Assembly (NCBI RefSeq): GCF_003688285.1
Contig: NZ_RCNT01000001.1
Span: 186,001-250,000, forward strand
Origin: Rhodophyticola porphyridii
Lineage (GTDB): Bacteria; Pseudomonadota; Alphaproteobacteria; Rhodobacterales; Rhodobacteraceae
DNA length: 64,000 nucleotides
Direction: 5' to 3'
In this document: piece after piece, positions 8,850 through 15,943 of the stretch
How the letters are laid out: each line of letters starts with the position of its first letter
Position numbering within the stretch: the first letter of the stretch is position 1
Notes under the pieces: model-generated
The model's input: the letters and a program-made list of their open reading frames with translations, nothing else
What the model was told of the DNA's origin: nothing
Databases searched by the model: none
Program-made: the position numbers and the translations under genes

Positions 8850-9878
8850 ATGTCCCTGCCCAAAACCATGAAAGCCGCAGTCGTCCCCGCACTCGGGAAG
8901 CCGCTGGAGATCCGCGAGGTTCCGGTGCCGGAGGTCGGCCCGGGGCAGGTGCTGATGCGGGTGCGGGCCAGCGGTGTCTGCCATACCGACCTGCATGCAG
9001 CCGAAGGCGATTGGCCGGTCAAGCCCACCGCGCCGTTCATTCCCGGCCATGAAGGCGTGGGCGAGGTCGCGGCGGTGGGCGAGGGCGTCACACATCTGAA
9101 AGAGGGCGACCGGATCGGAGCGCCATGGCTGCACACCGCCTGCGGTCGCTGCGAACATTGCGTGGGCGGCTGGGAAACCCTGTGCGAAAGCCAACAAAAC
9201 ACCGGATATTCCGTCGATGGCGGCTATGCGGAGTTTGTGCGTGCGGATGCAAATTATGTCGGGCAACTGCCCGATGGGCTGGAATTCGGGCCCGCGGCTC
9301 CGGTGCTGTGCGCGGGTGTCACGGTCTACAAGGCTCTGAAGGAACTGGAGGCGAAACCCGGCGACTGGATCGCGGTCTCCGGCATCGGCGGGCTGGGTCA
9401 TATGGCAGTGCAATACGCCAAGGCCATGGGGCTCCACGTGGTCGCAGTGGACGTGCATGAAGACAAGCTGAAGCTGGCGCGGGATCTGGGTGCCGATCTC
9501 ACCTTCAACGCGGTTGATGAGGACCCGGTCGGCGAGTTGCAGACGCAGATGGGCGGGGTGCGCGGGGTGCTTGTCACCGCGGTTTCCAACAGCGCCTTCA
9601 GTCAGGCCGTAGGCATGTTGCAGCGCGGCGGGTTCATGTCTCTGGTGGGGCTGCCGCCCGGCGATTTTCCGCTGCCCATCTTCGAGATCGTGCTGAAACG
9701 GATCACCGTACGCGGCTCGATCGTGGGAACGCGGAACGATTTGCGCGAGTCGCTGGTCTTCGCGGCCGAAGGTAAGGTGGCCTCCCATTTCACATGGGAC
9801 AGGCTGGAGAACATCAACGCGATTTTCGACAAGATGCGCGCCGGTCAGATTGACGGGCGGATCGTGATGGAGATCTGA
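8850..9878 (+). CDS. adhP: Zinc-dependent alcohol dehydrogenase (AdhP-type)
   Basis: Medium-chain NAD-dependent alcohol dehydrogenase interconverting primary alcohols and aldehydes. Of 342 residues, the N-terminal catalytic domain has the zinc ligands in [14 protein letters not shown] and PGHEGVGEV, and the four structural-zinc cysteines in [15 protein letters not shown]. The Rossmann motif [13 protein letters not shown] follows. The ATG at 8850 is preceded by TAGGAGA at ideal spacing. The FNR-like box upstream suggests induction at low oxygen, when ethanol-acetaldehyde redox balance matters. Single-gene transcript, divergent from ahcY. Confidence 0.92.
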   Translation: MSLPKTMKAAVVPALGKPLEIREVPVPEVGPGQVLMRVRASGVCHTDLHAAEGDWPVKPTAPFIPGHEGVGEVAAVGEGVTHLKEGDRIGAPWLHTACGRCEHCVGGWETLCESQQNTGYSVDGGYAEFVRADANYVGQLPDGLEFGPAAPVLCAGVTVYKALKELEAKPGDWIAVSGIGGLGHMAVQYAKAMGLHVVAVDVHEDKLKLARDLGADLTFNAVDEDPVGELQTQMGGVRGVLVTAVSNSAFSQAVGMLQRGGFMSLVGLPPGDFPLPIFEIVLKRITVRGSIVGTRNDLRESLVFAAEGKVASHFTWDRLENINAIFDKMRAGQIDGRIVMEI

Positions 9879-9898
9879 ATCATCGCTCCTGCCGAACG

Positions 9899-9933
9899 AA
9901 AAAACCGGCCGCCATTAACCCGGCGACCGGTTT
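9899..9933 (-). terminator. Terminator of the 36-aa protein gene
   Basis: AAACCGG pairs with CCGGTTT and an inner CGCC with GGCG. On the minus strand the stem is followed by six T. It sits between the convergent ends of adhP and the small minus-strand gene and may also slow plus-strand transcription. Confidence 0.75.
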
Positions 9934-9960
9934 CGGTCATGGGGCCGGGTGGCGAAAGGC

Positions 9961-10071
9961 CTACTTGCCTTTGCCGCCGCCCTTGCCGCCGCCCGGCACC
10001 TTTTCCGTCCCGTGGGGCGTGGTGCCCGGGCCCTTGCCGCCGTCTTTGCCGCCTTTGCCGTCCTTCGACAT
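9961..10071 (-). CDS. Small Gly/Lys-rich protein, 36 residues
   Basis: A very short gene with a good ribosome binding site (GGGGAGAG six bases before the ATG) and its own terminator 28 bases after the stop, which is why I accept it. The product starts MSKDGKGGKDGGKG and contains 15 glycines and 8 lysines, with a central PGTTPHGTEKVPGGG. It is strongly basic, has no membrane segment, and should be disordered; a nucleic-acid or polyanion-binding role is only a guess. No function is recognised. Length and layout suggest an independently regulated stress or growth-phase transcript. Confidence 0.65.
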   Translation of the reverse strand: MSKDGKGGKDGGKGPGTTPHGTEKVPGGGKGGGKGK

Positions 10072-10220
10072 TAAAACTCTCCCCTGGATTGCACGTAAGA
10101 GAGGAAATCCTAAGCGCAAAGCCCCGCGGGCGCCTAGCGATTTCTGATGATCGTGAGGCGGTTGTGCTTTGCGCGACTGCCGCTTATCCATCTCGGGCGC
10201 AGCAATTGCCGGATAGAGCT

Positions 10221-10817
10221 ATGCCCAAAAATTCCCCCCGTGCCTGGCAGCGCATGTTGTCCGGACGCAGGCTGGACCTTCTGGATCCGACGCCGGTGGA
10301 TATCGAGATCGAGGATATCGCCCACGGGCTGGCCTTCGTTGCGCGCTGGAACGGGCAGACGGCGGGGGATTATCCCTATTCGGTGGCCGAACACTCACTT
10401 CTGGTGGAGGAAATCTACGGTCGGCTGGTGCCGGACGCGCCAACGAAATGGCGGCTGGCGGCCCTGCTGCATGATGCGCCGGAATATGTCATCGGCGACA
10501 TGATCTCGCCGGTGAAGGCGGCCGTGGGGCCGGATTACGGCGCACTGGACGACCGGTTGTCAGCGGCGATCCATCTGCGGTTCGGGCTGCCCGGCCTGCT
10601 GCCGAAAACCGTGAAGGCAAAGATCAAGCGGGCAGACCGGATCTCGGCCTGGCTGGAAGCGACGCAACTGGCCGGTTTTGCCGAGGCGGAGGCCGACCGG
10701 TTCTTCGGGCATCCCCGGCCCGGCGTGACGGAGGGGTTGACCCTGCGCCTGCGCCCCCCGGCGGAGGCGCGCGCGGAATTCACGGCCCGCCATGCGGCGC
10801 TCCTGGCGGCGCTGTGA
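10221..10817 (+). CDS. HD domain phosphohydrolase
   Basis: A 198-residue HD-superfamily metal-dependent phosphohydrolase, similar in size and motifs to YfbR-like 5'-nucleotidases. The metal ligands are seen in SVAEHSLLVEEIY (first His), ALLHDAPEYVIGDM (the HD pair and following acidic residue) and RADRISAWLEATQ (distal Asp). The ATG at 10221 gives the usual start PKNSPRAWQRMLSG; the frame is open further upstream, but that stretch overlaps the small minus-strand gene and looks non-coding. Its stop overlaps the GTG start of the next gene, so they are coupled. Likely substrate is a nucleotide; not provable here. Confidence 0.85.
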   Translation: MPKNSPRAWQRMLSGRRLDLLDPTPVDIEIEDIAHGLAFVARWNGQTAGDYPYSVAEHSLLVEEIYGRLVPDAPTKWRLAALLHDAPEYVIGDMISPVKAAVGPDYGALDDRLSAAIHLRFGLPGLLPKTVKAKIKRADRISAWLEATQLAGFAEAEADRFFGHPRPGVTEGLTLRLRPPAEARAEFTARHAALLAAL

Positions 10818-11311
10818 CCGGCGAGGTGCATGTCAGGCCCGCCCACGGGCTGGATGCGGGCGGAATGGCCGAGCTTCTTTGCCGGATCATTCGCATCGGC
10901 GGGACAACCGCGATCACCCGCCCGGTGACCGCCGCCGAAATGGCTGACTGGATGTCGAGGGATCCCGACCGAAGCGCATGGCATGTGGCCGAGGACGGGC
11001 AGGGAAGCATCCTGGGATTCCAGTCCTTCGGGCCGGCTGGCTATTTGCCTGCGGCCGCCGCGGAAATCTCGACCTTCGTCGCCCCTCACCAGCAGGGGCT
11101 CGGGATCGGCTCCCGCCTGTTTCGCGCCACAGTACCGGCGGCCCGCCTGCTCGGATACGCATGGATCAACGCCAATATCCGCACGGATAATGACAGCGGG
11201 CTCACCTATTACCAGAGCCGGGGCTTCCAGCCCTACGGATCCATGACCGGCGTTCGTCTGGACGATGGGACGGTGGTCGACAAGCTGCTGATGCGGTTCG
11301 ATCTGGACTGA
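10814..11311 (+). CDS. GNAT family N-acetyltransferase
   Basis: A 165-residue single-domain GNAT. The acetyl-CoA pyrophosphate loop is VAPHQQGLGIGSRLF near residue 95, and the C-terminal YYQSRGFQPYG is the usual motif B region. It starts with GTG overlapping the stop of the HD gene (GTGA), so translation is coupled. It resembles phosphinothricin-acetyltransferase-like members, but the substrate cannot be assigned. Convergent with the small minus-strand gene at 11443. Confidence 0.85.
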   Translation: MTGEVHVRPAHGLDAGGMAELLCRIIRIGGTTAITRPVTAAEMADWMSRDPDRSAWHVAEDGQGSILGFQSFGPAGYLPAAAAEISTFVAPHQQGLGIGSRLFRATVPAARLLGYAWINANIRTDNDSGLTYYQSRGFQPYGSMTGVRLDDGTVVDKLLMRFDLD

Positions 11312-11333
11312 GCCCGGGTACCGTGAGACCGGC

Positions 11334-11352
11334 AAAAAAGGCCGGAAGGCCT
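11334..11352 (-). terminator. Terminator of the 55-aa protein gene
   Basis: On the minus strand AGGCC-TTCC-GGCCT is followed by a T-run. It lies about 90 bases after the stop of the small gene at 11443-11610. Confidence 0.6.
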
Positions 11353-11442
11353 GAAGCTTTCGCTTAGACCCTCCAGCCGAGTCGGACAGGCCGTTTCCGG
11401 CCCGTCACAGGGATGCGGGGAGATGTCTGATGTAAGCAGGCC

Positions 11443-11610
11443 TCATAAAATGCCGGTATCGCGCAGCCAGCGCCGCATCGAGCTTTGACGCGGATTCTGC
11501 CGGGCCAGGCGGCGGGCCGGGCGTTCGTCCATCTGGCGCCAGTAATCCGGCGGGTCCCAGTCATGCTGGCGAGCTGCAATTTTCAGACTGTCGGAAAGAA
11601 TGCGGAGCAT
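11443..11610 (-). CDS. Small Arg-rich protein, 55 residues
   Basis: A short gene with AAGGAAG at good spacing before the ATG and a terminator downstream. The product starts MLRILSDSLK, has a central WDPPDYWRQMDERPA and a C-terminal segment rich in arginine (RRLARQNPRQ, MRRWLRDTGIL), 11 arginines in all. It is reminiscent of the DUF1127 group of short Arg-rich alphaproteobacterial proteins that bind RNA and affect phosphate and carbon metabolism, but it lacks their usual N-terminal pattern, so this is only a resemblance. It lies divergent to the LysR gene, 96 bases apart, and could be its target. Confidence 0.68.
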   Translation of the reverse strand: MLRILSDSLKIAARQHDWDPPDYWRQMDERPARRLARQNPRQSSMRRWLRDTGIL

Positions 11611-11706
11611 TGTCGGCTTCCTTTGATATGACCTGTCACGATACTACAGCGCTTGACCGAAAGCGGTGAGTCAGCAATAGCTTTCGTATGTAAGATGAGG
11701 TTACAT

Positions 11707-12606
11707 ATGGATTGGCGCGATATCCCCTCCCTCTCCGCGCTTCGGGCATTCGAGGCAGCCGCCCGGCTGGAAAACTACTCGGCTGCCGCGCGCACGCTGA
11801 ACGTGACCCATGCGGCCATCGCGCAGCATGTCCGCGCGCTTGAGACCCATTTCGGACAATCACTTATCGAGCGGGAAGGCCGGCGCATGGTGCCCACGCC
11901 TGCGGGGCGCCGTCTCGCCACGGATCTGGCCAACGGGTTTGCCGAGATCGCGGCGGGTGTCCGCACGCTGACCGAGGCGCGCCGCGAAGGGCCGATCTCG
12001 CTGACGACGACGCGCAGCTTCGCGGAAAACTGGCTGATGCCGCGCCTGTCGGAGTTCTGGTCGGCGCGGCCCGATATTCCGATCACCATCTCGTCGGACG
12101 ACCGGGTCCATGATCTCCGGCGGGAGGGGCATCATCTGGCGATCCGCTATGGGCGTGGCGTCTGGCCGGGCGTCGAGACGCGGTTCCTGAGCCGGGCGAA
12201 CACCGTGGTGGTCGCGCATCCCGCTCTGGCCGCAAGGCTGCCGGAAACCTATGCCGCCGCCGCGCCGGAGGCGGTGCGGATGCTGGCCGATCTGCCCTGG
12301 GTCGTGGATACGAGTTTCGGGGAGCTGTTCTCCTGGCTGACGGTGCAGGGTCTTGACCGCGCCGACATCTCTGCGACGGAGCTCAGTTCCAGCGCCCTTG
12401 CGCTCGCGGCATGCCGGGCCGGAGCCGGGGTCAACATGCAACCCTATGCCGTGGTGCAGAAGGATCTGGACGAAGGCCGGCTGGTACTCCTGCTGGAACA
12501 ATGCGACACGGAACTGGGATATTATCTGGTTCAGCAGCCGGGCCCGTTGCCCACGCGGGTCAAGGTGTTTGTGGACTGGCTGGTCCGATGCGCGGCGTAT
12601 TGCTAG
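11707..12606 (+). CDS. LysR family transcriptional regulator (GcvA-like)
   Basis: A 299-residue LysR regulator. The N-terminal winged helix starts at WRDIPSLSALRAFEAAARL, with the recognition helix in TLNVTHAAIAQHVRALE and the wing at HFGQSLIEREGRR. The rest is a periplasmic-binding-protein-like effector domain. The GcvA/AmpR subgroup begins with similar words (LSALRAFEAAAR). I chose the ATG at 11707 because it gives the family N-terminus; the frame is open for 18 more codons. It overlaps the convergent lipoprotein gene by four bases. The target is not evident; the divergent 55-aa gene is the first candidate. Confidence 0.88.
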   Translation: MDWRDIPSLSALRAFEAAARLENYSAAARTLNVTHAAIAQHVRALETHFGQSLIEREGRRMVPTPAGRRLATDLANGFAEIAAGVRTLTEARREGPISLTTTRSFAENWLMPRLSEFWSARPDIPITISSDDRVHDLRREGHHLAIRYGRGVWPGVETRFLSRANTVVVAHPALAARLPETYAAAAPEAVRMLADLPWVVDTSFGELFSWLTVQGLDRADISATELSSSALALAACRAGAGVNMQPYAVVQKDLDEGRLVLLLEQCDTELGYYLVQQPGPLPTRVKVFVDWLVRCAAYC

Positions 12607-13112
12607 CGCTGGAAACAGGTGGTCCCGGCCCAGATCATGCGCACCTCCGAACCGCGCTCATCCAGAATGCCGGAGATCCCGCCTGCGCGAAACTCGGTGC
12701 CCGGCGAGATCCCGGAGAAATCTGCGTCCGGCATGTCCGCGCGCGCCATGCCGGCGAAGATCCCTTGCGGCGTGCTCAGGCCAGGGCCCGTCATCGTCCA
12801 GCCACGAAAATCGCCATCGAGGAAGTTCAGGGTCAACCCGTTCTGCCAGCGCGCAGCGGTCACCGGCCCCGCGCCGCACTCCGTCTGCCGGGCAATCTCG
12901 ACCGGGGCGGCGCCCTGAAGGCGGGTCATCGTTTCGATCACGCCATCCTGCGCCCGACCGAAATCGATCCGCAGGGGTGTGCCCGACGGCTGCACACCGC
13001 CCTCATCGAGGGTGACGCTTCGTGTGGTGGGGGTGGCGGCACGCTCCGGGAGCGACACGGGCGCGCAGGCCGTCAGCGCAAGACCGGCCGCGGCCAGCCC
13101 GATACGGATCAC
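12603..13112 (-). CDS. Lipoprotein of unknown function downstream of regA
   Basis: A 169-residue predicted lipoprotein: short basic start, hydrophobic IGLAAAGLALTAC with a lipobox LTAC, then a mature domain without recognised family. It contains two cysteines near the ends of the mature part (RQTECGAG and GTTCFQR) that could form a disulphide in the periplasm. The GTG start overlaps the regA stop (GTGA), so it is translationally coupled to regA. In Rhodobacter this position is usually followed by hvrA, which is absent. Being in the operon suggests a link with redox control, but that is inference. Confidence 0.75.
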   Translation of the reverse strand: MIRIGLAAAGLALTACAPVSLPERAATPTTRSVTLDEGGVQPSGTPLRIDFGRAQDGVIETMTRLQGAAPVEIARQTECGAGPVTAARWQNGLTLNFLDGDFRGWTMTGPGLSTPQGIFAGMARADMPDADFSGISPGTEFRAGGISGILDERGSEVRMIWAGTTCFQR

Positions 13113-13666
13113 CGTGGCGACCGTTTGGCGAGGATGCGCTGCAAGGTCCGGCGGTGCATGTTCAGCCGCCGCGCGGTTTCGCTGACATTGCGGTCGCAAA
13201 GCTCGTAGACGCGCTGGATATGTTCCCATCGCACCCGGTCGGCGGACATCGGGTTTTCCGGTGGCGGCGGCATCTCTTCCTCCGCCGCCAGCAATGCGGC
13301 GGTGATATCGTTGGCATCGGCGGGTTTCGACAGGTAATCCGTCGCGCCGATTTTCACCGCGGCCACGGCGGTGGCAATGGCGCCATAGCCCGTGAGCACC
13401 ACGATCCGGCTGTCGGGGCGCTTTTCGCGCAGGGTTTCGACCACATCCAGCCCGTTGCCGTCTTCCAGCCTCAGGTCGATGACGGCATAGGCCGGGGGGC
13501 GGGCCGTCGCGATGGCGATACCGGCGGCCACGGACCCGGCCGCTTCGACATCGAAGCCGCGTTTTTCCATGGCGCGCTGCAGACGTCTCAGAAACGGTTC
13601 GTCATCATCCACGAGAAGCAGGGATTTATCCGGCCCTATATCGCGTAGCGTCCGTTCCTGGGACAT
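13109..13666 (-). CDS. regA: Redox response regulator RegA (ActR/PrrA)
   Basis: Global transcription regulator phosphorylated by RegB; controls photosynthesis, respiration, carbon and nitrogen fixation genes according to redox state. The 185 residues have the receiver acidic pocket in LLLVDDDEPFL, the phospho-acceptor Asp64 in AVIDLRLEDG, the conserved TGYG switch and the KPAD lysine. A proline-rich linker (EEEMPPPPEN) leads to the Fis-type helix-turn-helix ETARRLNMHRRTLQRILAK, nearly invariant in alphaproteobacteria. It lies downstream of senC on the same strand (69-base gap) and divergent overall to regB, the classical arrangement. Confidence 0.97.
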   Translation of the reverse strand: MSQERTLRDIGPDKSLLLVDDDEPFLRRLQRAMEKRGFDVEAAGSVAAGIAIATARPPAYAVIDLRLEDGNGLDVVETLREKRPDSRIVVLTGYGAIATAVAAVKIGATDYLSKPADANDITAALLAAEEEMPPPPENPMSADRVRWEHIQRVYELCDRNVSETARRLNMHRRTLQRILAKRSPR

Positions 13667-13735
13667 GCATGTTCCTCCGGTTCTTCAACAATTCAACCTA
13701 CATAGGCGTAATCGTCGGGACAGGTCAATTTGTGG

Positions 13736-14374
13736 CTACGAGCGGGCCTCGATGAAACATTCGACCCGTTCGGCCATCTGCGCCGGCGACATCTCCCTGC
13801 GGAAGAACTCCACGAACCCGTCCTCGGGCATCACCAGATAGGTGAAGGTGGAATGATCGACCAGATAAAACTCGTCCGACGTGTCATGCAGCCGGTAATA
13901 GGTGCGATAGGCGCGGGAGGCGGCATCGGTCTGTTCCGGCGTACCGGTCAGCCCGATCATGTCGGGATGGATGTTGGCGGTGAAGGCCTCCACCACCTCG
14001 GGCGTGTCCCGGCCGGGGTCGACGCTGATGAAGACCGGGGTGACGGAATGGCCCTGTTCACTGAGGATATCGACCGCTTCGGCATTCCGGACCGTGTCCA
14101 GCGGGCAGACATCGGGGCAGAATGTGTAGCCGAAATAGATCAGCGTGGGTTCGGTGATGATATCGGCATCCGTCACGGTCTCGCCGGTTTCGCTGACCAG
14201 TTCGAACGGGCCGCCGATACTGCCCGCGCCGCCGGCGATCTGTGAACTGCGGCATTGCGCATAGGGGTCGGCATCGGCAAGCTGCTGCCCGCGACCCATA
14301 TAAATGACCACCGCGATGGCGGCCAGCATGGCCACGATCAGCGTGACCGCGCTGATGGCGTAAACTCGAGTCAT
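13736..14374 (-). CDS. senC: SCO1/SenC family copper chaperone
   Basis: Membrane-anchored thioredoxin-fold protein needed for copper insertion into cytochrome c oxidase and linked to RegB signalling. The 212 residues have an N-terminal membrane anchor (AISAVTLIVAMLAAIAVVIY) and the copper-binding CxxxC in YTFCPDVCPLD, plus the conserved distal histidine in LVDHSTFTYLV. Two extra features are a cysteine at YAQCRSS near the anchor and a glycine-rich stretch GGAGSIGGPFEL typical of SCO N-termini. ATG at 14374 follows GGGAGGT; a longer start is possible. First gene of senC-regA-lipoprotein. Confidence 0.94.
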   Translation of the reverse strand: MTRVYAISAVTLIVAMLAAIAVVIYMGRGQQLADADPYAQCRSSQIAGGAGSIGGPFELVSETGETVTDADIITEPTLIYFGYTFCPDVCPLDTVRNAEAVDILSEQGHSVTPVFISVDPGRDTPEVVEAFTANIHPDMIGLTGTPEQTDAASRAYRTYYRLHDTSDEFYLVDHSTFTYLVMPEDGFVEFFRREMSPAQMAERVECFIEARS

Positions 14375-14449
14375 CGCGACCTCCCGCACCGTTGTGCTGT
14401 TTGTTGAACACTTAAGACCAAGCGACTATCAATTCACGATCCTGTACCT

Positions 14450-15877
14450 GTGACAGAAAGCCCCGCTCGTCCGATGGCCTCACTCCCTGATCCGTCAATC
14501 ACGCTCGTCACACGGGATGCGCCCAGCGACTGGGTGCGTCTGCGCACTCTGCTGGTGCTGCGTTGGCTGGCGATACTGGGGCAGACGATCACCGTGGTCG
14601 TGGTCAGCCTCTATCTGGGCCTCAGGGTCGAACTGGGCCTGTGTTTCCTGGCCATCGGTGCGGGGGTCATCTCGAACCTGATCGCGATGACGATTTTCCC
14701 GGAGAACCAGCGCCTCAGCGACCGCGACGCGATGCTGACACTGTTGTTCGATCTGACCCAGCTGTCGTTCCTGCTGTTCCTGACCGGTGGGCTGAACAAC
14801 CCCTTCGCCTTGCTGATCCTCGCGCCGGTCACCATTTCGGCCACGGCGCTGACCCTGCGCTCCACCCTTTTTCTGGGCGCCGTGGCGATATTGATGATCT
14901 CGCTTCTGGCGTATTTTCACATTCCGCTGGCGACGACGGATGGCTCGGTTCTGGAGCTGCCCGATCTCTTCGTGCTGGGCTTCTGGCTTGCGATCGTGAT
15001 CGGAATCATCTTCCTGTCGGCATATGCCCGCCGCGTCACGCGCGAAACCCATTCGATGAGCCAGGCGCTGATGGCCACGCAGATGGCTCTGGCGCGGGAG
15101 CAGAAACTGACCGATCTGGGCGGTGTCGTGGCCGCCGCCGCCCATGAGCTCGGAACCCCGCTTGCGACGATCAAGCTGGTCTCCACCGAACTGGTCGAGG
15201 AACTGGCGGACCGCCCCGACCTGCTGGAGGACGCGGCCCTGATCCGGGACCAGGCGGACCGGTGCCGCGACATCCTGCGCTCGATGGGGCGCGCCGGAAA
15301 GGATGACGTTCACATGCGTAGCGCGCCCCTTGGCGCCGTGGTGCGCGAGGCGGCGGAACCCCATGCGGATCGGGGCACGGAGATTCATTACGATTTCCAG
15401 CCCACCGGTGACATGTCCGCCACCCAGCCGATCATCCGCCGCAAGCCCGAGATCATCCACGGCCTGCGCAATCTGGTGCAGAACGCCGTCGATTTCGCCG
15501 ATGGCAGGGTCTGGATCGAGGGACGCTGGGGCAACGGGACGATCCGGTTGCGGATGGTCGATGACGGGGCCGGGTTCCCCCCTGATCTGCTGGGCCGTCT
15601 GGGCGACCCGTTCCTGCGCGGCCGCTCCAGGCCCGAGCACGACCCGCGACCGGGCTATGAGGGGATGGGCCTTGGCCTGTTCATCGCCAAGACGCTTCTG
15701 GAGCGCTCCGGCGCCACGGTGCAGTTCATGAATGCGTCCGATCCGTTCCTGGCGGCCGAGGACAAGGGTGAAAAGCGCGGCGCGATTGTGGAGGTCAGCT
15801 GGCCCTATGAGGCGATCGGCCTGCCGGCGGAGGAAGCCAGCAAGCCGCTTGGCGAGAACCAACCCATTCCCGTTTAA
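14450..15877 (+). CDS. regB: Redox sensor histidine kinase RegB (ActS/PrrB)
   Basis: Membrane histidine kinase that phosphorylates RegA under reducing conditions. Of 475 residues, about 35-190 form six membrane segments. The quinone-site loop GGLNNPF is at 113-119. The phospho-acceptor His232 is in AAAHELGTPLATIK, and the redox-active cysteine is Cys272 in ADRCRDILRSMGR, exactly 40 residues apart as in R. capsulatus (His225, Cys265). The ATPase domain shows NLVQNAVDFA and GMGLGLFIAKTLL. Start is GTG at 14450; an ATG 8 codons later is possible. It faces senC across 75 bases. Confidence 0.97.
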   Translation: MTESPARPMASLPDPSITLVTRDAPSDWVRLRTLLVLRWLAILGQTITVVVVSLYLGLRVELGLCFLAIGAGVISNLIAMTIFPENQRLSDRDAMLTLLFDLTQLSFLLFLTGGLNNPFALLILAPVTISATALTLRSTLFLGAVAILMISLLAYFHIPLATTDGSVLELPDLFVLGFWLAIVIGIIFLSAYARRVTRETHSMSQALMATQMALAREQKLTDLGGVVAAAAHELGTPLATIKLVSTELVEELADRPDLLEDAALIRDQADRCRDILRSMGRAGKDDVHMRSAPLGAVVREAAEPHADRGTEIHYDFQPTGDMSATQPIIRRKPEIIHGLRNLVQNAVDFADGRVWIEGRWGNGTIRLRMVDDGAGFPPDLLGRLGDPFLRGRSRPEHDPRPGYEGMGLGLFIAKTLLERSGATVQFMNASDPFLAAEDKGEKRGAIVEVSWPYEAIGLPAEEASKPLGENQPIPV

Positions 15878-15888
15878 CTGATCATTAA
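15874..15888 (+). promoter_or_regulatory. Perfect CtrA full-site box
   Basis: TTAACTGATCATTAA fits TTAA-N7-TTAA exactly. It overlaps the regB stop codon and lies 20-56 bases before the candidate starts of the PAS-domain gene, the normal -35 location for a CtrA-activated promoter. The match is seen directly; regulation by CtrA is inferred. Confidence 0.55.
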
Positions 15889-15943
15889 TGCTTCTGCCGT
15901 TTGGTGCTTGGCGAATGTGTCCCCCAGGCTCTGGAGCGTCGTC

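Noticed and set aside
8676-9788. Long minus-strand extension of the ahcY frame upstream of the GTG start
   Set aside because: It runs antisense through adhP with low-complexity His/Gln/Arg content; the family N-terminus starts at 8675.
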